The notes: generated by a model not told the origin, from the letters alone. A DNA stretch of 64,000 nt from Paramecium sonneborni (GCA_905182985.1 CAJJDN010000136.1:155044-219043), one strand, 5' to 3'. Positions 1 through 11,781 are shown, counted from the stretch's first letter. Translations and numbers: made by a program.

Positions 1-846
1 AATTATTAGGGAAAGGTCATGATAGTACAGTATTTTTGACAATGGATAAACAAACGAAATAACAATATGCATTAAAATGTTTAGCTTAGACAACTGAGTA
101 AAATGCGATTAACCTATTCGTAAATTTTCTAATAATATTTTGAAGAGAACGAGATCCAAATCCTTCGTCACATTCAACATGCTCATATAATTTAGATGAT
201 TGGATATTGTTCAGATTGTTCTTGTATGCTTCTTGAATTAATGCCTTTTGGTTCCCTTTACAAGATACTACTATAAGGTCCTTTACCTCTTGCTATAGCA
301 AATGGGATTACTCTTTAAATAGCAGAAGCTCTCTCTTATTTACATTTAAAAGGAATTACTCATGGAGATCTTAAGTTAGATAACTTATTAATCTCTCTTG
401 ATTTCAAAGTAAAACTATGTGATTTAGGCTTTGCTAAAATTAATGGATCTACACCTATTCCTAAAGCTACAATATCAGGTAGTGAAGGATACACAGCACC
501 AGAAATTTGGCATATTCCATAAGATCTAAAAAAATGTGATATGTTCTCTTTGGGTGTTGTTTATTTTATTTTGGTTACTGGACATCCTCCATTTGAATCA
601 AATAATCCATAAACTGAAGATTCATGGTGGAAATTAATAAAAAATGAGAATTGGAGCATATTTTGGAAAGAATTAAAATTAAATATTTTACCAGAATATG
701 TTAGACAAATCATATAAAAATTACTTTGTGTTAATTTTTAATTCAGATATTCAGCTGATGAAATACTACAAATATTAGTAGATAAATCTGCTACATCTGA
801 ATAAATTACTGATGAAATCAAAAAAAGACTTAATCAAAAAAAATGA
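1..846 (+). CDS. Protein kinase, Ser/Thr type, 5' end outside window
   Basis: The reading frame is open from base 3 and ends at TGA 844-846. It holds most of a kinase domain: a glycine loop LLGKGHDSTVF, the VAIK-type lysine in YALKCL, an alpha-C segment NEIQILRHIQH, a catalytic loop HGDLKLDNLL (Gly replaces the usual Arg of HRD, which is unusual and typical of some divergent kinases), CDLGFAK in place of DFG (DLG), the APE motif as APEIWH, and DMFSLGVVYFIL in subdomain IX. A short intron of about 28 nt (120-147) must be removed to join the lysine region to the alpha-C helix; its 3' boundary (GAG) is abnormal, so an indel is possible. The C-terminal tail is short and ends with NQKK. The family cannot be narrowed further from this fragment. 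Confidence 0.85.
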
Positions 847-1163
847 TGTATTTGTATATTTATATTATTAAAATTTATTAAAAAGAACTAATTGTGAATC
901 CTATTAGATTAAAATATTTAAGAATTACCTTTCAATTTTTTTGAATTAGATTCTTTATAGTTATTAAAGAGTGAAATTTAAAAAATAGTATTTATGAATA
1001 TTTGTATGTATGCATTTTTATAAATTATTGAGTCTTAGTACATAGAAAAAACAAAAAGAATATTAATAATAAAAATGCTAGTGTTTTGATGATTGCTATT
1101 AACTCTTGAATTTTAAATTAAATATGCTCCAAATAATGTACTTTATATTTAATAAATCAGTGC
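847..1163. other. Intergenic spacer between convergent genes
   Basis: 317 bp of AT-rich sequence between the kinase stop and the eL38 stop. No convincing coding frame or structured RNA was seen. Confidence 0.6.
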
Positions 1164-1501
1164 TCATTTCTTTTACTTCTTTTTGGTTTATTATTTCTTT
1201 CCTCCATTACCGATAACAATTTTATTAACATCTAAGATAATAGAAATGAATATTATACTTTATGGGAGTGTTTATTAAATTTTTTATGCCTTATTCTTAT
1301 CAGCTGTTTTGAAGGTAAAGAGATATTTCTTACCTCTCAACTTAAATTTAGTGATCTTCTTAGATTCCTTTATATAGAGGTCTAAATAGATAAATTGAAA
1401 AAAATACTCTTTTTTGGTTCTTTATTGGCATCTTTTCCTTATGCTTCACTACCTTTCATGAGTGAGAGGAACACTTTAACATCTTGAACTTCCTTAGGCA
1501 T
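1164..1501 (-). CDS. RPL38: Ribosomal protein eL38
   Basis: Spliced product 94 residues, component of the large cytosolic ribosomal subunit. It begins [17 protein letters not shown], matching the family's N-terminal helix, and the core [14 protein letters not shown] with KAQKIQQTLPQ matches the conserved KFK(V/L)R...YLYTL...KL.QSLP block. Two introns, 1382-1407 (26 nt) and 1232-1258 (27 nt), both GTA...TAG, are needed to keep the frame; the spliced length is a multiple of three. A Lys/Gln-rich C-terminal extension of about 20 residues makes it longer than the usual ~70-78 residues. It lies 51 bp downstream of the CK2 beta stop on the same strand. Confidence 0.87.
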
Positions 1502-1552
1502 TTAATTTAAAAAAGATTTAAAAATTTTAATAACAAAAACAAAAACACTAAT

Positions 1553-2351
1553 TCACTTTTAAACTTAATCTTCTTTTGATTATTGTTCATTCTTTCCTCT
1601 TAATTTCTTCAATTATTCTTCAGAATAATGAGTTATTTCAGCAGCCTTTTATTAATTATCTTAATAACGTGATCCTTTTTTCTTATAAATTCTGAATCCA
1701 AATACTCTAGGCACATATGTCTGATTATTGGCAGGAATCTAAATCTCTTATATGAAATTCTAATTCATTCAATAAAATATAATATACCATTAAAAAAATA
1801 GATGGAAATGAACAACCAAAATATGCACCATCAACATCTGGACATTTCTTCTTTGGAATATATACTTCTTCACATCTTGGACAGAATACTTTTACTCTAG
1901 AAGTACGTAGTTCTTCACTCATTCCTACAGGTAAAACATTTTGTCTTTCACATAATACTCTTGGACATGCTCCAAATTTACCTCCTAAATATTTATCTTT
2001 CATCATTCCCAAACCTTATTTAATTTCTTGTATACCTTTTGCTGTTATTATAAATCTTGCATGAATCAAACCATATAAATCTGTAGCTTCCTAATAAACT
2101 TCTAAAAATCTTTCATCTTCCAAATCTTCATCATCTGGTGTCTCAGAACTCAATATTAAATCTAAAGCTTCACTTTTAATCTTTAAATTTCAAAATTACT
2201 TATAAAAATTGAATTTACTCTTCAAACCATACAAATTAAAGTTATCCCTTATAAACTCATCATCCACTTCACATAAAAATTAATGATCCTCCATTGCACA
2301 AAACCATTGCACCCATCCTCCTCCTTCAGAAATAGATGAATCTCTTGACAT
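1553..2351 (-). CDS. CSNK2B: Casein kinase II regulatory subunit beta
   Basis: 247 residues after splicing. It is the regulatory beta subunit that dimerises through a zinc finger and binds CK2 catalytic subunits. Visible family features are the N-terminal WVQWFCAMEDHQFLCEVDDE, the acidic stretch PDDEDLEDE, LYGLIHARFI, and the zinc finger formed by CPRVLC and, further on, FCPRCEEVYIPK, followed by DGAYFGCSFPSIFLM. The C-terminal part YVPRVFGFRIYKKKG is recovered only after removing a 28-nt intron (1760-1787, GTA...TAG). A second intron, 2173-2199 (27 nt), ends in AAG and removes an in-frame TGA. Start ATG is at 2349-2351, 29 bp from the stop of the next upstream gene. Confidence 0.95.
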
Positions 2352-2380
2352 TTTTTATTATTATTAATTAATTTTATTAA

Positions 2381-2842
2381 TCATTTCAATAATAAAGCTA
2401 ATAATATTATCATTACAATAATCAATAAAAATGAACTATACAATTTTTTATGATTCTATTACTTCTTTATTACCTAATCATTCATCAAACCAATACTCTC
2501 CTCTTTTATTATACTATCTTAACTTTTAACTCTTTATTATTATTATTTACAATAACATTTTATTGCATTCTTTATTTTATTATTTCTATCCTTTCTCTTT
2601 TTACTCCCCATACTCTATTACTTAGATTGCATCGATGGAATCATTTCCTTTGTAGAATTTGTAGATTCTTCAATATCTATTATATTTTATAATGATGAAA
2701 TCTTTTTATTCTCTACATCATCATTATTTACTCTCTCTTCAACTTCTTTTATTCTTAAATTACTCTCTCTAATTCTTTAAAAATTCACATCTTCAATTGA
2801 ATTTGACAAATCACAATTCTTATTAATTATCATTGTGTTCAT
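2381..2842 (-). CDS. Tail-anchored hypothetical protein
   Basis: A 153-residue frame with charged, Asn/Ser/Lys-rich sequence and a single hydrophobic C-terminal segment (SSFLLIIVMIILLALLLK) ending at the stop, which is the layout of a tail-anchored membrane protein such as a SNARE. I do not see a clear SNARE heptad pattern, so the family is unknown. The frame stays open upstream of the chosen ATG (for example KTLGAQNLHQF), so the true start may be further right, possibly with introns, between 2843 and about 3130. The opposite strand also carries a long open frame here, but its Phe/Tyr/Leu-rich composition and the tight 29-bp spacing to CK2 beta favour this strand. Confidence 0.5.
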
Positions 2843-3420
2843 TGCATCTCCTATCTAATTATTATTTTTCAAATGAAAAATTTTGATTGCTTCAAAATAA
2901 TTTTATATCTTGATTAATAGGAATTAATGCAAATTTTAAGCACCTAAGGTTTTCTAATTTTCTTACTTTGATGATTAATCATAAAATACTTGATTTACTT
3001 CAATATCTTAAGATAAATTTAGATCTCTAATAAATTAAAATTAGTTTTATTTGTATCTTAACAAATTTAAAAAGAAAAAAAAATTGATTTATCTATGTTT
3101 ATCATATAAAAGCGATGTCAATATGGTTGTACTTGCAAATTTTATTGCCAATTATTCTTTAATAGAGATCACTTCAATATTGTTGTCTTATTGTTATTTT
3201 TTTTATAATTACATTGAATGGAAATCTTAATTGCTAGAATCTAATGAATTACAATTTTATTAAATCTAATGATATAACATAATAGCAAGGAATGAGTTAC
3301 ATTATTATTAATGTTGATGTTTTTTGATGAATTTAAAAAGAAGTAAAGTTCCTTTGAGTAATTTATGTTTTTATTTCAATTATAAAAATAATGCCCTTTA
3401 TTACTTTTGCTTAATTTAAT
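2843..3420. other. Unassigned AT-rich region
   Basis: Contains the likely 5' part of the tail-anchored gene (minus strand) at its left side. The rest has open frames only because TGA is the sole stop; nothing else could be supported. Confidence 0.4.
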
Positions 3421-3910
3421 TTAGTACTTACATTAGTATCGAAATAGATGAAGTAAGAGAATAATGAAGCTATTTAGATTTGATTTTAGATCGAATATTC
3501 GAATAGGAGAAGTCTTAGACAACTTACGTTAAAGAAATAGATTTAAGCGAATGATGTTATGGAGATTATTGTAAGACTTTACAATCTTATAGAAGAATCC
3601 AGAAATATGTCTACAATTTAACTGACTTGAATTTGGAGATAACTTGAATGATAGATTAAGTGGCTAGAATAATTTGTAGTTAGGTAAACTTGACAGCTAA
3701 TTTACTTGAATGATCTTCTCTCATTTCCCATAAGACTTTGCAAGTAGCTTTAACTTAAGTTTTACGTTCCTAGGGATAATAAAAATAATTTACACTCGAG
3801 AGACAAGACTTAGAGGATGAGTAACTAATGATAGAGTTTTGATCATGGTTGTATTTGGTTCTATGTCCATTCTCAGTTACAAGAGAGGATTTCATAATAA
3901 TAATTAAATT
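3421..3910 (+). pseudogene. Gene remnant with five in-frame TGA codons
   Basis: One forward frame keeps protein-like composition across about 490 bp (for example LDLILDRIFEQEK, VALTQVLRSQGQQKQFTLER, SWLYLVLCPFSVTREDF) but is broken by in-frame TGA at 3465, 3552, 3645, 3711 and 3840. No set of short GT-AG introns that I tried removes them all. The tail end runs into the MCU start. This looks like a decayed copy of a ciliate gene of unknown function. Alternatives are a much more fragmented intron structure, or a real gene on the opposite strand, which also has a long open frame here. Confidence 0.45.
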
Positions 3911-5028
3911 ATGTTATTAAAAAGTCTCTACAGATTCTGTTCATTAAAGAGATACAATTTCTAGGATATATTAATGTTGTAGAGATTTTCATAAGAGGAA
4001 AGTAAAAACCTTAATCTCAAATAAGAGGGTACAAATGATTGATAGCAACCTTAATAGTTTTATATTTTTACTTTCATAGTAAGAAAGTGTTCTTCAAAGG
4101 AGAAGGTACTGTTCTTGAACTGTAACAAGCAATCAAGAAATAGATAGATGATGTGAAGAGTGTTGGAGTATTTTAATAGACAACAAATGATGAATAGATT
4201 GAATATGCATCTTCTACACCCATGTAATTAGTGTTAGCAGAAGATATGATTTTGAGATTGAATTAAACAGAGAGATACATAATTCTTAATAAAGTAGATA
4301 ATCCTCCAGTGATTGATTTAATTGATAATTATCCAATTACATAACATGCGTTGCATGAAAATTTCTAGGAAATAGATGTACCATAAAGAACAAAGGTTGT
4401 ATTGAGTAATTTTATTTAAAAACTGTTATCTGAGATTGAAAAACATAAAGAGTTAACTTATGATAAGGATTTAATCTTATTAATTATAAAGAAGGTCATA
4501 ATGAAATTAGGTATATATTCATAGGCATAGAAGTAAATAATAGAGGATTAGATATCTTTTCTGGAATGTAAATAGAATCGTTTAGCTCATTTGAAGGATT
4601 CTATAATTAAAGAATTAGAAATGAAAGAGTAAACTACGTTGTATTAAATATACTTTTACATTCTCATGTAAATTGCATTCACTTAATATGGAACCTACGT
4701 TGTTTGGGGTTGGGATGTCATGGAACCTGTAACATTTATGTTAGGAGTCACAGACATGATCATAGCTTATTAATTTTGGATGAAGACAACCAAAGCATAT
4801 ACATTTGGAAATGTGTTATAGAATGCTGTGAATAAACATTTGAATAAAAAACTATCAGAACAATTCAATTATGCAGAAGAATTGAATGATGTTAATCGAA
4901 TGATAGAATATTTGAAATTCAAGTAAATGGTTTACAGTAGTGACATTTATGAAGTGATTAGTGTAATAGAAGGAGCTATAGAAGAAAAATAAGCAAAATT
5001 GTAGGCATAAGAAGAAGAAGAATAATGA
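3911..5028 (+). CDS. MCU: Mitochondrial calcium uniporter pore subunit
   Basis: 362 residues after removing one intron (4029-4057, 29 nt). MCU forms the Ca2+-selective pore of the inner mitochondrial membrane. The N-terminus MLLKSLYRFCSLKRYNF is basic, amphipathic and lacks acids, as in a mitochondrial presequence. The signature selectivity motif is WDVMEPVTFMLG at about residues 258-269 (canonical WDIMEP), placed between two hydrophobic segments: YQIYFYILMQIAFTQYG before and GVTDMIIAYQFWM after. A coiled-coil stretch precedes the first segment (about residues 195-232) and another follows the second. The tail ends in EEEEQ. The next gene, VMP1, starts 51 bp downstream on the same strand. Confidence 0.93.
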
Positions 5029-5079
5029 TAATTATTCTATTCAAGATATGTATACATAAATAAATAAATAATTTAATTA

Positions 5080-6277
5080 ATGGTAGAAGCACCAACACTT
5101 TTTTCAAATCCAATAAAGACTTTGTATTTGTTTACTATTGTGCTCTTTAACTATGGAAAAGATGCAGTCAAATATTTGAGTAAATTTTGGCACATAATTG
5201 GATTCTTGTTAATAGTGATCATACTCCCTAGATTTGTAGAGGGAGAACACTCTGAAGTACAATCTAAATATCAAATTCCTTTAGTTGGTAAGACAAGCCG
5301 ATGAGATTGCATATTTTATGTTGTATTGGCTTGTTTTAGGAATAATGTCATCAGTAGGTTTAGGAACTGGTTTGCACACTTTTGTTTTGTATTTGGGTCC
5401 TCACATAGCTAAGACAACCATTTAAGCTTATGAATGTAATGCAATCCCCTTATTTGTTCCATCTAAGTATGCCACGTAATATGTGGAATGTCCAAAAGAG
5501 GCTACAGGAATTACAATGTTTGATATTATAAGATAGGTATATTTTGAGACAGTACTCTTTGGTATTGGAACTGCTATTGGTGAATTACCTCCTTATTTTG
5601 TTGCTAGAGCAGCTGCTTTAGCTAATAAAAAATTAGAAGAATTAGAAGAAGTCTTAGATAAAAAAGATGAAAGTATTTATTTAAATAAACATAGATTCTT
5701 TTATGTAGAAAATGAAATTACTCATTTACAACAAGTTATAGAAAAATGCATTTCTTACTGTTATGTTGTGTGCTTCCATTCCTAATCCATTATTTGATCT
5801 TGCAGGTATTACTTGTGGTCATTTTCTTATTTCTTTCTGGACTTTCTTTGGAGCAACTGTCTTGGGTAAGGCTTTCATTAAAATGCATATTCAAGTATTT
5901 TATCATATTTATATAATTAGTTACCTATGACTGTATTTGTTTTCTCTTAAGAACCTGTCAAAGCTTTACTAAGCTTAATCTAAAAATATATACCCTTTAT
6001 ATATTAATTTTTAAGTGATTTACTTGATAAGTAAAGAAAATAACTCAGAGATCCTTCTCTTTTCAAAGAGGGAACCAAACCATTATTAGCTTAATTGTGG
6101 GATTACTTCATTTTTCTTATGATAGGTTTCTTTATGATTTCCATTGTCAATAGTTTAGTAGCTTAGTATGTTACTGAACAAGAGCATGAGAAAAAAAATT
6201 AAAAATAACATCATCATCACAGTTAAAAACATCATTCAGGTGATCATAAGACCAGTAAAAAAGCAAAGGGTTCTTGA
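5080..6277 (+). CDS. VMP1: Vacuole membrane protein 1 (VMP1), ER autophagy factor
   Basis: 368 residues after splicing. VMP1 is a multi-pass ER scramblase-family protein needed for autophagosome and lipid-droplet biogenesis. Strongly conserved blocks are visible: [57 protein letters not shown] and [20 protein letters not shown]. Introns are 5257-5284 (28 nt), 5705-5741 (37 nt, unusually long here) and 5895-5920 (26 nt); with all three the length is a multiple of three. The 37-nt intron could instead be a one-base homopolymer error near 5741-5746, because the reading before it is also protein-like. The C-terminus is His/Lys-rich and ends KKAKGS. Confidence 0.93.
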
Positions 6278-6332
6278 AAATGACTATTAAAAGGAGAATC
6301 ATTATTTAGATTTATCAATTATTAATTTTTTA

Positions 6333-7816
6333 ATGAACAAGAATTCACCCTCACCGAGTTCACCAACCCCTGTGATTTTGGTGTTGGTCACCAATAAATA
6401 GGGGAAAGTACTTGAACATAGTCAGTTCTTTAGAACCTTCTCTGTGTTTGGATAAGTTAAAAAGGTATTAATTTGTTCTCTAAACAATAAAAGATTCTCA
6501 TATTCGAAAGAAAAATCATTTGGAAAGTATTTATAGAGTACGAGACAGCCCAATAAGCCCAATAAGCACTTATTTTAGATGGGACTCTCTTCGATTACTA
6601 GTTGAAAATGAGAGTACATTTAAGTTAACGAGATTCGCTGGTGTTTTAGAATAACAACAATTGCGGTGTAGGTATAAGTATATTTAAAAATAAAGATTAC
6701 ACAACTCTTCAATCAAAATAGTAATTTTTTCAACAACTTAAGGAGGATTCAAGTTCTTTGAATCAACAATTATAACAGAATCTTGATATTTTGAATCAAT
6801 TGATTGGTCAACTAAATGAGATAAGTGATTTAAAAGAATAAATATCTTTAATACAATAGATCTAAGAGTATCGAAATTAAACTCAATAATTGACAGTGTT
6901 ATATTAATAACAATTGCGCAATTATGCTTCTGTATTATAAAGAGAAGGTAAGAAATAAAAATAAATGGTATCATAAACAACAACTCCATCACCATCACCA
7001 TTTTAACACTCTACTCTTGATTCTATAAGATAATAAATTCTTGAGGAATCATCTGAAGATGAGAAAGAAGAATTTTCAGATGGTGAAAGTATATCTTCTG
7101 AATAGTCGCCCAAATCTTAAAAATCTGGTCAATCTGAAGATAATTATAATGAAGTCTTTTGTAATGATTCATCAAGTAATCCATTTTCTTGTGGTGCCAG
7201 TCCTTTTACTCCATATCCTTAATCATAAAGTAGTCCCTTTATATAGACTCCTATTTTACTACCAACATATTTGATAGTGTAACATCCTAATACAAATCTA
7301 CGTGTGGTTTATAACATCTTTAGTACAATCACAAGAGTAGATGCTCTTTATTAAAGTAATTATGGAGCTTTTCTTTTATTGGCATCTAAAGATGAAGCTA
7401 TTCGAATCAAAAACTTACTAAATAAAGCACTTCTTTTAGGAATGCCTATGACTATGATGATTTCAGAAAAACTACCTTTAGATGCTCGTTAAGTTACTTT
7501 ACCTCCCAATGATAGAAAACCTAATATTGCTTAATAATTATCTAATTCAATCTAAATTACAGGCCTTCAAAGTGTTACTATGGAGTAGATGTATTAATAC
7601 TTTGGATGTATAACACCTATTTTGAATATGAAGTAATAATATACTTTATAATTATTAATAGATTCATTAATCAAAGCTCTTGCAAAATACTCTATTCTGA
7701 TGTAGGATGCAGTCTTAGTGTCTTAGGACATTTCCAAGATGCCAAGATCAATGGAAGGTATCATATTTAATCTATTTCTTTTTAGATCTGTGTAACTTTC
7801 ATTCACAGCTTTCTGA
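6333..7816 (+). CDS. RNA-binding protein with several RRM domains (PTB-like)
   Basis: 484 residues after removal of one intron (6465-6493, 29 nt, ending AAG). The first RRM starts at about residue 12 with PVILVLVTNKQGK, followed by FRTFSVFGQVKKILIFERK and YETAQQAQQALILDGTLFD. A Gln-rich coiled linker and a Ser/Glu-rich acidic segment follow. A second RRM is seen around LRVVYNIFSTITRVDALYQ with FLLLASKDEAIRIKNLLN, and a third around ITGLQSVTMEQMYQYFG. The order RRM-linker-RRM-RRM and the LN...LLG pattern resemble polypyrimidine-tract-binding proteins, which act in splicing or mRNA control; that assignment is inference. The third RRM is degenerate at its end. Confidence 0.75.
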
Positions 7817-7975
7817 TTAATGAGAAAGAATGAATTTTATTAATATAATTGACCAGCATTATAAATTATCATATCTTTTCTATCTTATAAAAAAAAATAT
7901 AAGAATAAAATTTCTAAAATTAATGTATATTTTCTAATTATTAATATTTATATTAAGAACTTAATAATTTCTTAA

Positions 7976-9865
7976 ATGGATTAATTCAAAGATTATATCT
8001 ACAACATTCTTCTTGAGCCCTCCATTAAATCTGAATTGAAATACTTTGTTTAAGAATTTGATAAAAATCCAAATGATTATGATTGTAATTTTTTTGATTA
8101 GAATAAGTTTTGGTGGATAATCCTTAAAATTTATAAGAGAATTACAAAGAAGCATATGTTGGATTAAGCTAAAGATATGTTAAAGCATAATAAATGCTAA
8201 AAAATAAATTTCCAGGAAATACTCACCTTATTTAAAATTAACATTAATTATATGAATTAGGTAATTTATCTATAATATTATGTTTAGGAACCTTTTATTT
8301 ACATTGGTAAGCTTTTCTACCAACAATTCAAATGTTGGGAACTTAAAAACAAGTGGAATATTGGTAAGATCTTTCATTCAAATATGAAATTCGTGGAGGC
8401 TATGCATAAACAGAAGTAGGACATGGTTCAGATGTATAAGGTTTATAAACCACAGCAGTTTTTGAAAATAACTCTTTTATAATTAATACTCCTACTGCAT
8501 CTTCTTATAAATTTTGGCCAGGATTATTAGGTATCTTTGCCACTCATGCAGTTGTACAAGCTAAAACTAATGTGAATGGAATAGATATAGGAATATAAAC
8601 ATTTGTTGTTCCTATTCGTGAATCTAAAACTCTTAAACCTTTAGATGGAGTTGATGTTGGAGATATTGGACCTAAATTAGGATTCTTAAGAGCTGACAAT
8701 GGATATTTAGGATTAAAAAATGTTCGTGTTGATAGAAATAATATGTTGATGAGATATACTTAAGTTGATGAATCTGGAAAAGTAACTACATCATCTAAAA
8801 ATGCTATTAAATATGGATATGGTAGTATGCTTAATTTAAGAGTGAATTTAGTTAATGTATTCTCTATTTTTGGATTATTTACTAATAATTTAGCTTATTA
8901 TTAAGTTAAACCATTATTAAAAACTTAATCAATAGAAAACGAAGCCATCATGTTTAAATTATTAAGAAGTTATGTAGTTTAATATTCCCAAATCATAGCT
9001 AATGCTTAAATTAAAGAAATATTCATTTAATTTCAAAATTAGCTAAAAGCAAATGATAAATAAGTGAATGAAACTTTATAACTTGTTCATTTATATTCTA
9101 GTTAAATGAAAAGTATTTCAGGATGGGAAGCTGTCAAAACTTCTAGAGAAGCTATGTAAATTGCACCATTTGGACATTTAAATGCATCTGATTTAATAAT
9201 AATGTATGCAGATAATGTTCCATTTGTTACTTATGAAGGAGATAATAATGTTTTAATGTAATAAACAGCTTAATACTTAATTAAATAATTTAGTAAAGTT
9301 AGTGCAGGAAATTCATAATTTACTGGAATAGCTTCCTATTTCAATAAATATATCTAAGAAAGCAATAAGAAATCATTGATCTAAAATTAAGAGGAAATTT
9401 TGGAAAGATTAAGTTACAATTATTGCAAAAAGACTATGGAGAATTTTTAAAATAATTTAGTAAATGGTCATTCTTTATAATCATCATGGAATGAATTAAA
9501 TTAATGTGAATTAATAAAAGCATCTATCATATTTGGATATACTAATATTTATAAGCAAATGGGAGCATAAATAAAAAGTAGTGGTTATAATTTAGAATTA
9601 TTAAAAATTCATAAATTATTTGGTCTTTTCATTATGTTAGAAAATAGAACAACAATTGTATCATTTGGAATTGCTGATTTCAGTTAAGTTGAATTATTAG
9701 CTGAGATTGATCAATAATTTAGTAATAATAACAAATTAGGTAAATATTTATTGAAATTAATCAATAGAATTTTTAGAATATTTATCAAATGGAGTTGGAA
9801 TGTATAGATAAAGAAACTTTATAAATATTAATTGGGATAAACTTCATTTATAAGCTAGATTATGA
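7976..9865 (+). CDS. ACOX: Acyl-CoA oxidase, peroxisomal
   Basis: 603 residues after splicing. It catalyses the first, FAD-dependent step of peroxisomal beta-oxidation. Recognisable blocks are [102 protein letters not shown] and the catalytic-Glu region [19 protein letters not shown]. Three introns are needed: 8085-8107 (23 nt, AAG end), 8261-8287 (27 nt) and 9740-9767 (28 nt). The last exon gives a C-terminus QARL, a PTS1-type peroxisomal targeting tripeptide (ARL). The stop lies 34 bp from the convergent CFAP119-like gene. Confidence 0.95.
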
Positions 9866-9899
9866 TTAAAAATCATATGATAAATTTATAGTTAATGAA

Positions 9900-10780
9900 T
9901 CACTTTTTTTTAGGATTTTTTAAATCTTCAGCTAGTTTTATAAAATGTTCATCTTATTCTTTGATTTTTTAATCAAATACTTATTACAATTCTTCTAATC
10001 TCTTTTTTAATACTCTATCAATTCTTTCTTGTTTTTCTTTCTATTATTATTATTCTAACATTTCTCTTTTCTTTTTTTCTGGAATCTAAAATATGGAATT
10101 GCCACTCATTAATTATTCCATCATTTCTGGATCAATCTAATCATTATATTATTCTGCTTCTTATCTTAATTTTTCTAATTCAAGATCTTTGACATCTTTT
10201 TTAATTTAATGTTTTTAATATGTTGTTACTACAATATCAACCCAAGGAGTGAATGTGAAGAAATAAGCTCTATAAAATCTAAAGAAAGTTGATAAAAAAT
10301 GTAATGAAATTTCTTTCAAATTCTCTAAACTAAATATATATACACTATGTGGTGGCCTGTATTTATTAATCTCAATAATAACCTATATAATGAATGTCTA
10401 ACAATTATTTATCTGAATTCTTCAAAGGATTTTTCTCTATTCCATCTTTTTTCCCAAGACACATTGAATAAATGGACACTCAATTCCAATAAACATGTTG
10501 CTCTTTGAAATATATACTTTTTCTCAATTACAAAATTAAGTTAATTCAAAAAATACTAAATGAATATACTAAGCAATTAAGGATCTTTTATAAAATATCA
10601 TCACTTACCTAAATCTGAATATAACTTGTAACTTTCAGGAAAACATCTCTAAATTATATTTGCTATTCTATCTTTATTTTAATAATGTTCCTTCATTTCT
10701 TCAAGTACAATTGAATCAATAATCTTATTACCAAAGAATCGCTTAGATAATATTCGCATCTCTTAAGGAGAAGTTATCAT
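9900..10780 (-). CDS. CFAP119/CCDC189-like ciliary protein
   Basis: 278 residues after splicing (introns 10585-10608, 24 nt with AAG end, and 10383-10402, 20 nt starting GTT). The central block YRPPHSVYIFSLENLKEIS followed by FFRFYRAYFFTFTPWVDI matches the conserved (R)PPFSI.LF...I..Y...TFRHFKLY.YVFTP pattern of the CCDC189/CFAP119 family (DUF4508) as I recall it. The C-terminal third is a highly charged coiled coil with REMLEQQQQKEKQERIDRVL. Family members are axonemal or sperm-flagellum proteins, so a role in cilia is likely. No signal peptide or membrane segment is present. Confidence 0.65.
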
Positions 10781-10976
10781 TTAATTTAATTTATTTTACT
10801 TTTTATAAATTAATTTTTTATTTGAAAAATAATATATAATTCTGAGAAAGTTAAATGAATATTAATATTAAATTATTACATTTTTTATACAGAAAATTAT
10901 TATAATTTGTTTAGGTATTCATTTGATTTTGGTCATATTTCTAATTTAAATATATCAAAAATAAATAAAAATATTA

Positions 10977-11620
10977 TCATGCAAATAAATCTCCAATTTA
11001 ATCTGTTGAGAATTTAAATCTTTCTGAAGTTTTTAAGCATACAAACTCATATTCTTTTATTAGAGTCTTAAAATTGCATTGTTAACAAAATATTAATTAT
11101 TCTTCTAAATATATGAATTCTTATTTGCAATTATGAAACCAAATGTGATCATTATTACATATTGGACATATACTTTAAAATTTATGATTATTTATCAAAT
11201 AAACTTTTTATTTCTTTTCTTAATTGTTTTAATTGTTATTTTCCTTAATTACTGGTAAAAAATCACTGCTTTAATTAGGTAATTGCTTCCTAAATCTTAA
11301 TGTTAAATTACTATGCTAATTTCTTCTAATTATTTTGCTTATTTCATAAAATGAAATTAATCTTCTGAATCTGCATTGCTCTTAAAATAAGGAGTATTTG
11401 GCATTTCTAGACTGTGCTTTAAATAATTAGATTCACTTAATTATTTATTTTGAGGAGAATTATTTTCATTCTTTAAGTAATAGGCTAAAATTTCTTAAAT
11501 TTCTTCACTCAATTCAGAAAATTGATCATCTTTAACTTGCTTTTAATTAACTTAGTTGATAATTTATTTCATTTCTTGCCTTTTTTATTTAGGAGAGTTC
11601 TTACAACCACATATGCCCAT
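10977..11620 (-). CDS. Small zinc-ribbon protein with lipidation-type N-terminus
   Basis: 203 residues after removing a 32-nt intron (11173-11204, GTT...AAG) that contains an in-frame TGA. The start MGICGCKNS has Gly2 and Cys4/Cys6, a pattern compatible with N-myristoylation plus palmitoylation. The middle is Gln/Asn/Ser-rich and acidic. The C-terminal part has a CPIC motif, then HNC, then CQQC, i.e. a probable zinc-binding ribbon around NICPICNNDHIWFHNCK and LIFCQQCNFKTLIKEYEFVC. No known family was recognised. The membrane-anchor idea rests only on the first residues. Confidence 0.6.
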
Positions 11621-11781
11621 TTTTAGAATTAAAATTATTTTAATTTTCTAATCAACTGTTTAACCAATTATCTTAAGTTATTTTTTTAAATAAAATTATA
11701 TTAGAATCAATATTTTGAACAATTTTAATTAAAATTAAAAACTATGGATTTATGAAGTTATGATTATTTATAAAAATAATA

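Noticed and set aside
2431..2884. Long plus-strand frame rich in Phe, Tyr and Leu opposite the tail-anchored gene
   Set aside because: With only TGA as stop, AT-rich antisense strands often stay open. The composition is typical of an antisense reading of a Lys/Asn/Glu-rich gene.
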